Origin: a virus
Virus record (IMG/VR): IMGVR_UViG_3300020202_000160
Span: 1-38,660 of that record
Strand: one strand, 5' to 3'
DNA length: 38,660 nucleotides
This document shows positions 16,456-24,067 of the stretch, piece after piece. Both the position numbers and the translations under genes were made by a program. Numbering within the stretch: position 1 is the stretch's first letter; the number at the start of each line of letters is the position of its first letter. The notes under the pieces were generated by a model. It ran no database searches. It saw nothing but the letters and a program-made list of their open reading frames with translations, and was not told the DNA's origin.

Positions 16456-18561
16456 TCAGGCGCGCGACGGCGCCAGGGTTTCGATGGCGTGCGCGACCTC
16501 GCGCTCGCCCAGGTCATGAGCCCGCTTCTCCATCCAGAGCCTGGTCAGCCGCTCCACCGCCTCGACCGGGCTCGTGGGTTCGGCCCGGACAGCGGCGGAC
16601 AGCTCCTGCAGGGAGCGACGCGTGTAGCGCGCGGCGGCCGTGTCGACGTAGGTGTCCGCGGCAGCGGCTCCGACGCCCAGCAGCCCGGCGAGCGCGCGCG
16701 CAGCGGGCCGGAGGGCCTCACGCACGGCGGCCGCGTGGCCCTCGTAGAACGTGGCCGCGGCCGCGTCCAGTGCCGCGAGGCCCTCACCCTTCTTGGCGGC
16801 CTTGCCGAGCGCCGTCGCCTCGCGGTTCACGACGGACCGGAAGGCCGCCTCGAACACGGGTCGCATGGCGGCGGCCACGAGGTGGCGGTCGGCACGCGCC
16901 GGCGGGTCCTCGTCCTCCTCGTCCGCCTCGTCCTCGTCGTCGGGCGCGGGCGCGCCGCCCGCAGCGCCGGGCTTTGCCGGAGCCGTCGGCTGGAAACCGT
17001 TGCCGACGCTGCCCATGATCTGCTCGGCCTGGTCCTTCGACAGGTTGAAGAGGACCATCAGCTGGCCGATGCCCGCATCGCGCGGAAGCTCGCCCACTGC
17101 GACCGACTTCACGATGGCGGTCGCGGCCACCACCTGAGCGCCGTTGAGCACGAGCTCCGGCAGGACCTCCGCGTCCTGCGCCGCGGCCGGAGGCGCGCCC
17201 GCATCAGGAGCGGCGGCGGGCTTCGACTCGCCGGACGCAGCCGGCTTCTCGGCGGCCGCCTTCTTCACGAGCACGTCGAGCTTGTCCGCCGGCCACATGT
17301 TCTGGGGGATGAGGTAGACCTTCCCCTGGCCGTCCGGCAGCGGGTTCATGTTGAGCTTCTCGCGCACGTCGTCGGTCGAGAGCCATCCCCACTGGCGGCC
17401 GATCGCGAAGGCCTCGAACTGCGTCTTCGTGTCGCCGCGCAGGAGGGCCTCGAGCTTGAACTCGGCGTAGTGCGTGCGCCGCTCCTCCGGCGTCAGCAGC
17501 TGGTGGCGGATCGCGCGCTCCCACCGGACGGCCCACGGCCGGATCGTCGAGACGACGTGGTCGATGCTCTCGTGCTCGATGTTCGAGAACGTCGCGTCCT
17601 CGAGGTCGCCGACCTTGTGTGGCTTGACGCGGTGGATCCGCGCGCCCTCCCGAAGCTGGAACTTCCGGCTCTCGAGGAACTGCGCGTGATCGTTCTGGAG
17701 GGTCGTCGCCTTCCAGGTCATCCCCTCCTCGAGGATCGCCACGCGGTGCGCGTTCTCGATCCCCTTGTGCCTCGCCTCCCATGCCGCCTTGAGCCGCGCG
17801 TACGCGACGTCGCCGAGCTTGTCGGGGTGCTCGATCACGCCACCGGGCGCGGCGCCGTTGCCGAAGAACTTCGCCCCGTGGCGCTCGAGCGCGATCGTCA
17901 GGCCGATCGCCTCGCGATACTGCTCGGCGGGGTTCAACCCGCTGACGCCGTCGAGGGAGATCCCGTTGAGCCGGAAGATCCGCTCGCGCGTGAGGAAGTA
18001 GAAGTCGCGCCCGTCGGCGGTGCGCTGGCCCGCGGGCAGCTTCACATGGAAGACGAGCTCGGCGGGCGCGTCACCCTCCTGCACCCGCATGGGCGTGACG
18101 CGCTCGGGCGGGACCTGCCAGAGAGCCGTCACCTTGCCCGCGCCGTTGCGGACGATCTCGGCGTACCCACGACCACGGCCGGCGGACCACGCCGTGACGG
18201 TCTCGATCAGCGCGCCTGCGTCCGTCTCGTCGTTCGCGACGTCGTGGAGGATCGGGTACAGGTGATGGTCGGGGTCCGGCTCGCGGCCGCCGTCGGCGAG
18301 CCGCCGGTAGATGAAGCAGGGCAGGCTGCCCAGGTCCTCCGCGATGACCCGCACGCCGGGCCCGAACGCCGTCGACTCCATCGCGATCGCCGGCGTGACC
18401 GTGACCCCGGCGCCGCTCGTGCCACCGCCGAAGAGCATCTGCAGCCATTCGGTCGGGTTCTCCAGGAACGCCCGCTCGAGGCCGCGGCTGCGCAGCTCCG
18501 GCGGGCGGCGCTCGCCCACGGCGGGCACGGGTCCGTCGAAGAGCGAGACGCTCATACCCAT
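16456..18561 (-). CDS. Portal protein with long C-terminal extension
   Basis: This protein forms the dodecameric ring through which DNA enters. The first 420 residues match HK97-type portals, including 'FGPGVRVIAEDLGSLPCFIYRR', 'GRGYAEIVRNGAGKV' and the stem/crown 'QFLESRKFQLREGARIHRV...HKVGDL'. Full length is 701, against about 400-500 for the family. The extra part holds 'VVAATAIVKSVAVGELPRDA', an acidic linker (DDEDEADEEDEDPP) and a helical domain of about 180 residues. GAGGAGG lies ten bases before ATG 18561; ATG 18555 (ATGA overlap with terminase) is the alternative. The extension could be a fused minor head protein. Confidence 0.93.
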   Translation of the reverse strand: MGMSVSLFDGPVPAVGERRPPELRSRGLERAFLENPTEWLQMLFGGGTSGAGVTVTPAIAMESTAFGPGVRVIAEDLGSLPCFIYRRLADGGREPDPDHHLYPILHDVANDETDAGALIETVTAWSAGRGRGYAEIVRNGAGKVTALWQVPPERVTPMRVQEGDAPAELVFHVKLPAGQRTADGRDFYFLTRERIFRLNGISLDGVSGLNPAEQYREAIGLTIALERHGAKFFGNGAAPGGVIEHPDKLGDVAYARLKAAWEARHKGIENAHRVAILEEGMTWKATTLQNDHAQFLESRKFQLREGARIHRVKPHKVGDLEDATFSNIEHESIDHVVSTIRPWAVRWERAIRHQLLTPEERRTHYAEFKLEALLRGDTKTQFEAFAIGRQWGWLSTDDVREKLNMNPLPDGQGKVYLIPQNMWPADKLDVLVKKAAAEKPAASGESKPAAAPDAGAPPAAAQDAEVLPELVLNGAQVVAATAIVKSVAVGELPRDAGIGQLMVLFNLSKDQAEQIMGSVGNGFQPTAPAKPGAAGGAPAPDDEDEADEEDEDPPARADRHLVAAAMRPVFEAAFRSVVNREATALGKAAKKGEGLAALDAAAATFYEGHAAAVREALRPAARALAGLLGVGAAAADTYVDTAAARYTRRSLQELSAAVRAEPTSPVEAVERLTRLWMEKRAHDLGEREVAHAIETLAPSRA

Positions 18562-20234
18562 CGCAGCACGTCCTCCTCGCCGGCTTCGGCGCGCTGGTTG
18601 TAGACGCTGTCCTGCGGACCGACCCCGAGCGCGAGCGCATCGCGCCGCGCCTGCCACGACAGCACTGCAGCCCACGCCCCGTTGATCGGCACGGGTGCGT
18701 CGGCGGACTCCTTCTGGATCGTCCACGCCGGGTCCTCGTCGTGGGCGACCTGCAGCGCGCGCTTGCACGCGGCGCCGATATGCCGCGCCAGCCGGGCGGA
18801 TCCGTCGTGCGTCACCTCGCGGTCGGCGATCGCCTGCGCGAAGGCCTGGCAGGCGCGCGCGGGGCGGAGCCACTGCCCGGTGTCGTGCCACGCCACCACG
18901 CGCGGTTTGTCGTCCTCGTCCCGGTACCGGCCCGCCCACTTGTCGATCGCGCCCTGCCAGCTGTGATCGCGCGCGTTCAGGCGCCAGACGTCCCACCGCT
19001 TGAACGCGTCCGCGACCGCGGCGTCGAGCTCGGCCTCCGAGACCTCCCAGCCGGGCTGGGCCGGCGTCGGCGCCTCCCAGCTGGCGAGCTCCCACTGGTA
19101 GCCGGTGGAGATCTCCGTGCCGACGAGGACCGTCGCGTTCTTCCGCCGCACACCGGAGAACCCGAGCGTGATGAGGGCGCCCGCCGGCACCTCGTAGTCG
19201 CGGCGGACGAGCTGCTCCCAGCGCGCTGCATCGAAGGCGCGGTTCGAGCCCTGTCGAATGCGGTTGAACCACACGCGGTCGAGGAAGACGACGTCGGCCG
19301 ACGGGTCATCGAACTGCGCGACGATCGCGTCGACGTTCGACCACGACGCGGCAGGCCCGCGCGCCTCGATCGCAGCGGCGCGTCGCCCCTCCACCGTCGT
19401 CACGTCGAGGTCGTTGCTGGCCTGGCGGTGGAAGTAGAAGAGTTTCGGGTCGTGGATGAGACCGGCGTGGACCTTCTCCGCGTAGGCCCGCGCCTTCTCG
19501 GCGACGCTGCCCTGGCCGGGCTCGTAGGCCGTCGTCGTCTCGAGGGCCCAGGCGTCGGCCTCCTTCCGCTTCGGGAGGTTCGCTGACATCGTGCGGTGGG
19601 CCTGCACCAGCCGCGGCGAGCGCCAGTGGTGCGTCTCGTCCGCGACCTGGAATGTGGTCAGCGCGCCGTCTCGGGCGTCGGGCGCGGCGGCCAGCAGCAC
19701 CGCCTTGCCGTGGCCGTTGCGCCGCATGACGCGCTCGAGGCCGGCGTCGAACTCCTCGCCGATCGAGCAGCGCTCGAGGATGGCGAGCAGCACGGCAAAG
19801 CCGAGGTCGGAGCTCTGCTCCTCGGTGAGCGCGACGACGGGAATGTACGGCGACGCGACCGGCCCGCCGACGGGCAGGCGCTCCCCGCGCTCCACCGTCC
19901 AGTCGATCGTGCGCACCGGCGCCGACGGCGACAGCTCGGCGGCGACGAAGAAGCTGAGCATCTCCGTCTTGCCGACGCCCTTCGGCTGGGACAGCACGAC
20001 GCGGTTGAACCGGCGCCGGCCGGCGTTCGGATGGTCGGGTGGATAGACCTCATACGCGCGGTAGATGAGCGCCTTCCGCTCGTCGTCGAGGACCAGCGGC
20101 TGGCCGAGCAGGTCGCCGGGACCGAAGCACAGCCCACCGCGGCCGCTCGGGCCGTTCTCCATCCAGTGCACGACCTGCCACCCGAGCGAGGGCCACGGCT
20201 CCTCCTCGAGCGGCGGGACCGAGAAGACGCTCAC
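18552..20234 (-). CDS. Terminase large subunit, nuclease residues altered
   Basis: This 560-residue packaging motor has an N-terminal ATPase: P-loop SQPKGVGKT (residues 82-90) and Walker B with catalytic Glu in 'FQVADETHHW' (Asp199-Glu200). The RuvC-like nuclease region is recognisable but its acidic residues are changed. The usual 'GFDGS' is 'GFSG' (Ser360), the nearby 'DAT' is 'NAT' (Asn366), and the usual 'KIDAAVA' is 'PINGAWA' (Asn518). Asp423 ('ARDHSW') remains. The start is GTG at 20234 in a GTGA overlap with the small subunit. The HNH gene two genes upstream may supply cleavage. Coding call and family are sure; inactivity is inference. Confidence 0.93.
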   Translation of the reverse strand: MSVFSVPPLEEEPWPSLGWQVVHWMENGPSGRGGLCFGPGDLLGQPLVLDDERKALIYRAYEVYPPDHPNAGRRRFNRVVLSQPKGVGKTEMLSFFVAAELSPSAPVRTIDWTVERGERLPVGGPVASPYIPVVALTEEQSSDLGFAVLLAILERCSIGEEFDAGLERVMRRNGHGKAVLLAAAPDARDGALTTFQVADETHHWRSPRLVQAHRTMSANLPKRKEADAWALETTTAYEPGQGSVAEKARAYAEKVHAGLIHDPKLFYFHRQASNDLDVTTVEGRRAAAIEARGPAASWSNVDAIVAQFDDPSADVVFLDRVWFNRIRQGSNRAFDAARWEQLVRRDYEVPAGALITLGFSGVRRKNATVLVGTEISTGYQWELASWEAPTPAQPGWEVSEAELDAAVADAFKRWDVWRLNARDHSWQGAIDKWAGRYRDEDDKPRVVAWHDTGQWLRPARACQAFAQAIADREVTHDGSARLARHIGAACKRALQVAHDEDPAWTIQKESADAPVPINGAWAAVLSWQARRDALALGVGPQDSVYNQRAEAGEEDVLRWV

Positions 20235-20785
20235 TTCGCGAACCTCAGGACGCCGCGCGGGTCCTGCGCGGGAGGCTTCGGCTTCGGCGCGTCCGGCCGC
20301 CGCGCCTCGGTCGCCGGCGAGCTCTCGACCTCCCACTGCAGACGTCTGCGGTCGAGCGGGGTGAGGCCGAAGCACTGCCGCTGGAGCCGCAGCTCCTTCG
20401 CCGTGTCGGCGTCGGGGTCGTACCAGAAGCGATCGACGAGCTCGGCCAGGACGTAGAGGCCGTGCCGGTCGGAGTCCAGGAACTCCCCGGCCATCTCCGA
20501 GCGCCAGACGTCACGCCACCACGCGAGCGTCATCGGGTGCCACGCCAGGCCGGGGCGGGTGGAGTACTCGCCCTCGCCGAGGACGTGGCCACCCACGGAG
20601 CACCGGAGCGCGCCGGCGGCGTCGGCCGTGGCCTCGCGCCCGTGGACGCTGCACACCTTGGCGGCCGGCCGCGGCGGCAGCGGCGGGACGCGCCGAGGGC
20701 GCGCGGTCCGCGAGATCGTGGACGCCGTCGAGGTCCGGTTACGGCGCTGGCGGAGCGCCGGGTTCTTCGGGGGCGGGCCCGGCAT
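20231..20785 (-). CDS. Terminase small subunit
   Basis: This 184-residue protein recognises phage DNA for packaging. It begins MPGPPPKNPALRQRRN, the common start of small terminase subunits next to large subunits of this type. It continues with a helical core ('WHPMTLAWWRDVWRSEM', 'SDRHGLYVLAELVDRFW') and a C-terminal 'LRLQRQCFGLTPLDRRRLQWE' segment, also typical. Residues 45-80 hold Cys-48-type and His residues of unknown role. The ATG at 20785 shares a base with the HNH stop. Gene order HNH, small, large terminase, portal is standard. Confidence 0.9.
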   Translation of the reverse strand: MPGPPPKNPALRQRRNRTSTASTISRTARPRRVPPLPPRPAAKVCSVHGREATADAAGALRCSVGGHVLGEGEYSTRPGLAWHPMTLAWWRDVWRSEMAGEFLDSDRHGLYVLAELVDRFWYDPDADTAKELRLQRQCFGLTPLDRRRLQWEVESSPATEARRPDAPKPKPPAQDPRGVLRFAK

Positions 20786-21138
20786 CAGCGCCCACCGGCG
20801 GCCGCGGCCCGCTGGCGGCCGAGCTCGGCGCCGCGGCGCAGGTTGCACGCGCCGTGGACGAGCCGCAGCTCGCCGGCGCCGCCGGCCACCGCCACGGGGT
20901 CGACGTGGTCGACCTGCAGCTGCTCGAGGCAGAGCATCGGCTCGTGGCAGATGCCGCACAGGTCCCCGGGCCGGAACCGCCGGCGGAGCTCGCGCGCCGC
21001 CGCGCGGTACGCGGGATCCCGGTAGACGGCCGCGTGGCGGTGGGCGCCCTCGAACGGCACGCGCGCGCCGTGCGCCGGGCAGGGCTGCAGCTGTGGGCAG
21101 CCGACGTGCCGGCACATCCGCGCGGCGGCTGGGCTCAC
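20785..21138 (-). CDS. HNH endonuclease next to terminase
   Basis: This 117-residue HNH nuclease has the catalytic pattern 'LQVDHVDP...LRLVHGACNLRRG' (His, His, Asn of the beta-beta-alpha-metal fold) and the zinc-type Cys pair 'CGICHEPMLC'. HNH genes next to terminase are known in HK97-like phages, where they aid specific cleavage during packaging. The GTG at 21138 is two bases after the previous stop; an internal ATG at 'MCRHVG' is possible. Given the altered nuclease of the large subunit, this enzyme may be the main cutter (inference). Confidence 0.9.
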   Translation of the reverse strand: MSPAAARMCRHVGCPQLQPCPAHGARVPFEGAHRHAAVYRDPAYRAAARELRRRFRPGDLCGICHEPMLCLEQLQVDHVDPVAVAGGAGELRLVHGACNLRRGAELGRQRAAAAGGR

Positions 21139-21140
21139 CG

Positions 21141-21485
21141 TCAGTCCCCGCGCCTCACCGCGTCGTCGATCCGCACGACCAATGCGTCCAGCCGCTTGCC
21201 GAGCTGGTCCTCCATGCGGTCGATGGCCTTGAGGATCTCGTCGCGATCCTTGTCGCGCAGCCGCTCCAGGGTCTCGACCCGCACCTCGAGGAGCGGCACC
21301 TGGCTGAGCAGGGGCTTCGCCTCTCGGATGTGCTCGCGCAACTCGCGCGCGAGCGGCTCGACGTCGGGCCGCCCGCCCTCGGTGCTCCGCTTCTTGGCGA
21401 GCGCGCCTCGGCCGAGGAGCGCGGCGATCGCGCTACCGATCGCCACGCCCAGCCCCTCCACCCACCCCATGCTCGGATCCGCCAT
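21141..21485 (-). CDS. Membrane-anchored coiled-coil protein, lysis region
   Basis: This 114-residue protein has one N-terminal membrane segment (about residues 8-25, 'VEGLGVAIGSAIAALLG'), a short basic region and a long helix (residues 45-110) with heptad character. This shape, next to a holin-like gene, would suit an inner-membrane lysis accessory protein such as an i-spanin-like factor. However, many unrelated phage proteins share it. The ATG at 21485 has only a weak GGGG site. Function is uncertain. Confidence 0.6.
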   Translation of the reverse strand: MADPSMGWVEGLGVAIGSAIAALLGRGALAKKRSTEGGRPDVEPLARELREHIREAKPLLSQVPLLEVRVETLERLRDKDRDEILKAIDRMEDQLGKRLDALVVRIDDAVRRGD

Positions 21486-21506
21486 CGCCCGGGTCCCCGT
21501 GGGTCC

Positions 21507-21851
21507 TCAGGTGAGGTCGCGGTCGAGGTTCTTCGCCGCGTTGCGGATGAACGCGCCGGCGGCGAGAACCAGCGGGACCACGGCCGCGACGAACGCGTCG
21601 GCGAAGCCGGCGTTCTTCAGCGCCGCGGTGATCGCGGGAGCGTCGCTCAGGTAGCCCACCGCGGCCGCGATGACCACCGACGCCAGGCCGGCGCCGAGCG
21701 CGCGCAGCGCCTTCCACAGCGTGATCCGAACGTCGTAGTAGCCCCTGCCGTCGTAGTACCCCATGCGCTTCGTCTCCTTCTCGAGCGCGTCGTCCGCGCG
21801 CTTCAACCGCCACCCGAGCCGAGCGAGCCCGGCCATCCTGCGAAGGCCCAT
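21507..21851 (-). CDS. Holin-like membrane protein
   Basis: This 114-residue protein has a basic N-terminus and two membrane segments (about residues 49-68 and 85-104), ending in a charged tail (NAAKNLDRDLT). Size and topology fit a class II-type holin, and the endolysin gene lies 3.5 kb upstream in the same operon. The ATG at 21851 forms a TGATG overlap; a shorter start at 'MGYYDGRGYY' is possible. The holin name is inferred from topology and context. Confidence 0.6.
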   Translation of the reverse strand: MGLRRMAGLARLGWRLKRADDALEKETKRMGYYDGRGYYDVRITLWKALRALGAGLASVVIAAAVGYLSDAPAITAALKNAGFADAFVAAVVPLVLAAGAFIRNAAKNLDRDLT

Positions 21852-22147
21852 CAGCCCTGCACCGCGGCGCGGAGCGCGCCAACGCGCAGGGCACCCAGGC
21901 GGGCCTCGACCGCGTGACGCAGCTTCCGCAGCGTCCCCACCGGCACGCCCGCGGCGGCGGCCTCCATGAGCACAGCCGAGGCCTCCGCCGGGTCCTTCGC
22001 CGCGGTGATCCGCTCGCGGAACGAGGGCTTCATCCCCACGCCGGCCATCCGCATCGCGGCGCGCTGTTGACGTTTCGTCAGCTCGGAGAACTCCTGCGCG
22101 CGGCCCTGCTCGAGCAGCGCCTGGTGGAAGTCCTGCTCGGTGATCAC
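21851..22147 (-). CDS. Small helical protein of unknown function
   Basis: This 98-residue protein (ITEQDFHQALLEQGRAQEFSEL...) is Ala/Arg/Glu rich and all helix by composition, with no signal peptide or membrane segment. The GTG at 22147 overlaps the stop of the metzincin gene as GTGA, so it is probably translated by coupling. It lies between a lipoprotein protease and the holin candidate. I recognise no family. Confidence 0.6.
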   Translation of the reverse strand: MITEQDFHQALLEQGRAQEFSELTKRQQRAAMRMAGVGMKPSFRERITAAKDPAEASAVLMEAAAAGVPVGTLRKLRHAVEARLGALRVGALRAAVQG

Positions 22148-22875
22148 GGCAGTAGCTCCCGGCAGACCACCGGGCCCGGCGCGGCCGCGGGGCGCACGTC
22201 GGCGCCGGCGCGGCGGGTGCCGGGCGCCTGCGCCGCGATCCACCGCCACGCCGCGCGCTCTCGCGCGTCGAACGCGTCCTGCTCGAGCGGCGCGCCCCCC
22301 ATGACGTAGGGCCCAGGCGCCTGGGTGTGGCCGAGGCCCAGCACGTGCCCGAGCTCGTGGAGCAGGACCTTCGGCGTGATCCACACCGGGTGCGCGACGA
22401 CGACGCGGCCGCCGACCATCACGCCGCCGCGCTGTTCCTGGTACGCCACCGCCGCCGCGACCAGCTGGCCGTCGCGGTAGAGCGCTGGGTCGGCGCCATC
22501 GAGGACCAACCGCACGTCCGGCACGGACCGCAGTCCGCGCGCGAAACCGACGTCGCCGCCCGTCGCCGCGGTGGCCTGCGCGAGCACGTGGTCGACGAGC
22601 TGCTCGTCGAACTCGGGGCCGGCCTCGACGCTGAACGCGTGCTGCAGCTGCGGCCGCCAGATCACGCCGCGGTCGAAGAACGCGAGCTCGTCGACGAACG
22701 GATCCGGCGCCGTGGCCACGAGCGGGGGGCCCGCCGACGGCGCCGGCGAGGGCGCGGCCGGCGGCCGCGGCGCGGGCCGGCCGCCACCGCACGCGACGAG
22801 CACGGCGAGGAGGATGGTTGCAGCTGCCGGGATCGAACCGGCCTTGCGCAGGTTATGAGCCTGCCGGGACACCAT
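22144..22875 (-). CDS. Lipoprotein metzincin zinc protease
   Basis: This is a probable membrane-anchored metalloprotease (243 residues). The zinc site HELGHVLGLGH (residues 173-183) followed by a Met-turn (VMGG, Met192) defines a metzincin of the matrixin/M10 type. The N-terminus carries positively charged residues, a hydrophobic run and the lipobox LVAC (Cys29), then a Pro/Ala linker. The signal peptide is encoded inside the tRNA gene at 22815-22889: the only start codons that include it are ATG 22875 and GTG 22872, and the next GTG removes it. No strong ribosome site exists apart from the tRNA G-run. Targets are unknown. Confidence 0.8.
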   Translation of the reverse strand: MVSRQAHNLRKAGSIPAAATILLAVLVACGGGRPAPRPPAAPSPAPSAGPPLVATAPDPFVDELAFFDRGVIWRPQLQHAFSVEAGPEFDEQLVDHVLAQATAATGGDVGFARGLRSVPDVRLVLDGADPALYRDGQLVAAAVAYQEQRGGVMVGGRVVVAHPVWITPKVLLHELGHVLGLGHTQAPGPYVMGGAPLEQDAFDARERAAWRWIAAQAPGTRRAGADVRPAAAPGPVVCRELLP

Positions 22876-22889
22876 GCCCCCCAGCTGCG
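22815..22889 (-). tRNA. Initiator-like tRNA-Met (CAU)
   Basis: This 75-base cloverleaf has a 7-bp acceptor whose first pair is a C1/A72 mismatch, a short D-arm, a perfect 5-bp anticodon stem with loop CTCATAA, a perfect 5-bp T-stem with TTCGATC, and an encoded CCA. C1/A72 and a purine11-pyrimidine24 pair in the D-stem are hallmarks of bacterial initiator tRNA. The anticodon stem lacks the third G-C pair of initiators. U8, A14 and A21 are not at their usual identities, so it may be degenerate. It begins at the base after the stop of the upstream gene. Confidence 0.8.
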
Positions 22890-23645
22890 TCACCGCGCGA
22901 GCTCCAGCGCGCGCCCGAGGTCGGCCTGCACACCGACCCGCAGCACGTCCCGCGCGCCGTCCTCGCGCCCCACCGACAGCACCGCGTCGCCCACCAGGTG
23001 GGCCACGCCCGCGGTGGCGGGCACCGGGACCCGCCCGCGGACGAGGACCTGGCCGAGCCCGAAGGCCTCCGCGGCGAGCTCGTCGCGCCCGAACAGCACC
23101 GCCAGCTCGGCGCCCGACCGTGCCTCGGCCAGGCGCACGCCGCCGGCGTACCGGCGGATCAGCCGGTCCACCGGGCCCGGCTCGGCCGACAGCCTGGTAC
23201 CGAAGCCGGCCAGCGCGACCACCGCGGTGGTGATCTCCTGGTCGCCGCTCGCGAGCCGGCCGACGATGCGCCGCAGGCTCACGTCGACCGTGGCGCCCCG
23301 GAACGTCTGCGGGTCGGCCAGGTCGATCGACTCCCCGGGGAGGGTCGTGAGCCGCAGCTCGACGCGCACGCGCAGCGGGGCGCCCTCGCCGATCGCCAGC
23401 GGGCCGTCGACGTCGATCGTCGCTGCCGGCGTGAGCGCGGTGTCCTCGCCGGTCAGGGTGACCAGGCCGCCGGCCTGCGCCGCGATCGTGAGCGGGCCGG
23501 CATTCGGCGCCTCGGCCGCGGTCGCGTGGCCCGCACCGACGGCGAGGAGGGCCAGGAGGAGCACCCCATGAACGAAGCGCAGCGCGATCCGCTTCGGGGT
23601 GTTGCGCTGGTCGAGATGCTCCGCCCGGCCGAGATGGGTCTTCAT
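22890..23645 (-). CDS. Exported protein of unknown function
   Basis: This 251-residue protein has a probable Sec signal peptide: a long n-region, then 'FVHGVLLLALLAVGAGHATAA' with cleavage near residue 44. The mature part is rich in Val, Leu, Gly and Asp with several strand-like stretches, suggesting a beta fold, possibly periplasmic or virion-free. GGAGG stands seven bases before the ATG at 23645. Its stop lies directly against the tRNA 5' end. I recognise no family; the role in lysis or host interaction is unknown. Confidence 0.7.
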   Translation of the reverse strand: MKTHLGRAEHLDQRNTPKRIALRFVHGVLLLALLAVGAGHATAAEAPNAGPLTIAAQAGGLVTLTGEDTALTPAATIDVDGPLAIGEGAPLRVRVELRLTTLPGESIDLADPQTFRGATVDVSLRRIVGRLASGDQEITTAVVALAGFGTRLSAEPGPVDRLIRRYAGGVRLAEARSGAELAVLFGRDELAAEAFGLGQVLVRGRVPVPATAGVAHLVGDAVLSVGREDGARDVLRVGVQADLGRALELAR

Positions 23646-23683
23646 TCGCAGCCTCCAATGCGGCGCCATCGCGCCGACGTCCG

Positions 23684-24067
23684 TCAGCACAGCCGCACCA
23701 GGAATGCGAGGTGATCGACGCTCTTGATTCCGGTGCGGTCAGGGTGCGGGTCATGGGCCAACTCGCCGCGCGAGTAGATGACCGAGTGCGCGAGGCCGCG
23801 TGGCGACTGGCCCCACGCCATGTAATAGGTGCCGGGGATCCGGACCGTCGTCCCCGTGAGTTCGCCACCGGATCGCACGGTCACGTACGCCAGACCGAGG
23901 CCCCGTGCGGCGAGCCACTCGTCGACGATCTCCCAGTACCGAGAGTCGTGGCCGCCGTTCGGGATGTCGAAGACCTCCTCGATCGGCAGCTCCAGGAGCG
24001 ACGCGATGCACGCGGCGAGGCAGTTCCCGGCGCCGGCGCCGAATCGCGTCTGGTCGACCGGCTTCAC
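23684..24067 (-). CDS. C39-like cysteine peptidase-fold protein
   Basis: This 127-residue protein has the pattern 'DQTRFGAGAGNCLAACIASLLELP' (oxyanion Gln followed by Cys) and a later 'LAHSVIYSRGELAHDPHP' (His and Asp region). This resembles the papain-like/C39 proteins common in phages, whose substrates are unknown. The GTG at 24067 overlaps the upstream stop (GTGA) and follows GGGAGG by four to five bases. There is no signal peptide, so it acts in the cytoplasm unless co-released. Family match is moderate. Confidence 0.65.
   Translation of the reverse strand: MKPVDQTRFGAGAGNCLAACIASLLELPIEEVFDIPNGGHDSRYWEIVDEWLAARGLGLAYVTVRSGGELTGTTVRIPGTYYMAWGQSPRGLAHSVIYSRGELAHDPHPDRTGIKSVDHLAFLVRLC

Noticed and set aside
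14030-16519. Long plus-strand open frame (829 codons) opposite capsid and protease genes
   Set aside because: The frame is antisense to well-supported genes, rich in Arg/Gly/Ala/Leu, has no ribosome site and no motif. Such frames are expected in GC-rich DNA with a strong third-position bias.
22815-22889. Reading the tRNA as a phage attachment site
   Set aside because: No integrase gene or direct repeat is visible, and both halves of the acceptor stem are present. Kept only as an alternative.
22327-23571. Plus-strand frame opposite the exported proteins
   Set aside because: It is antisense, Arg-rich, and crosses the tRNA; there is no ribosome site or recognisable domain.
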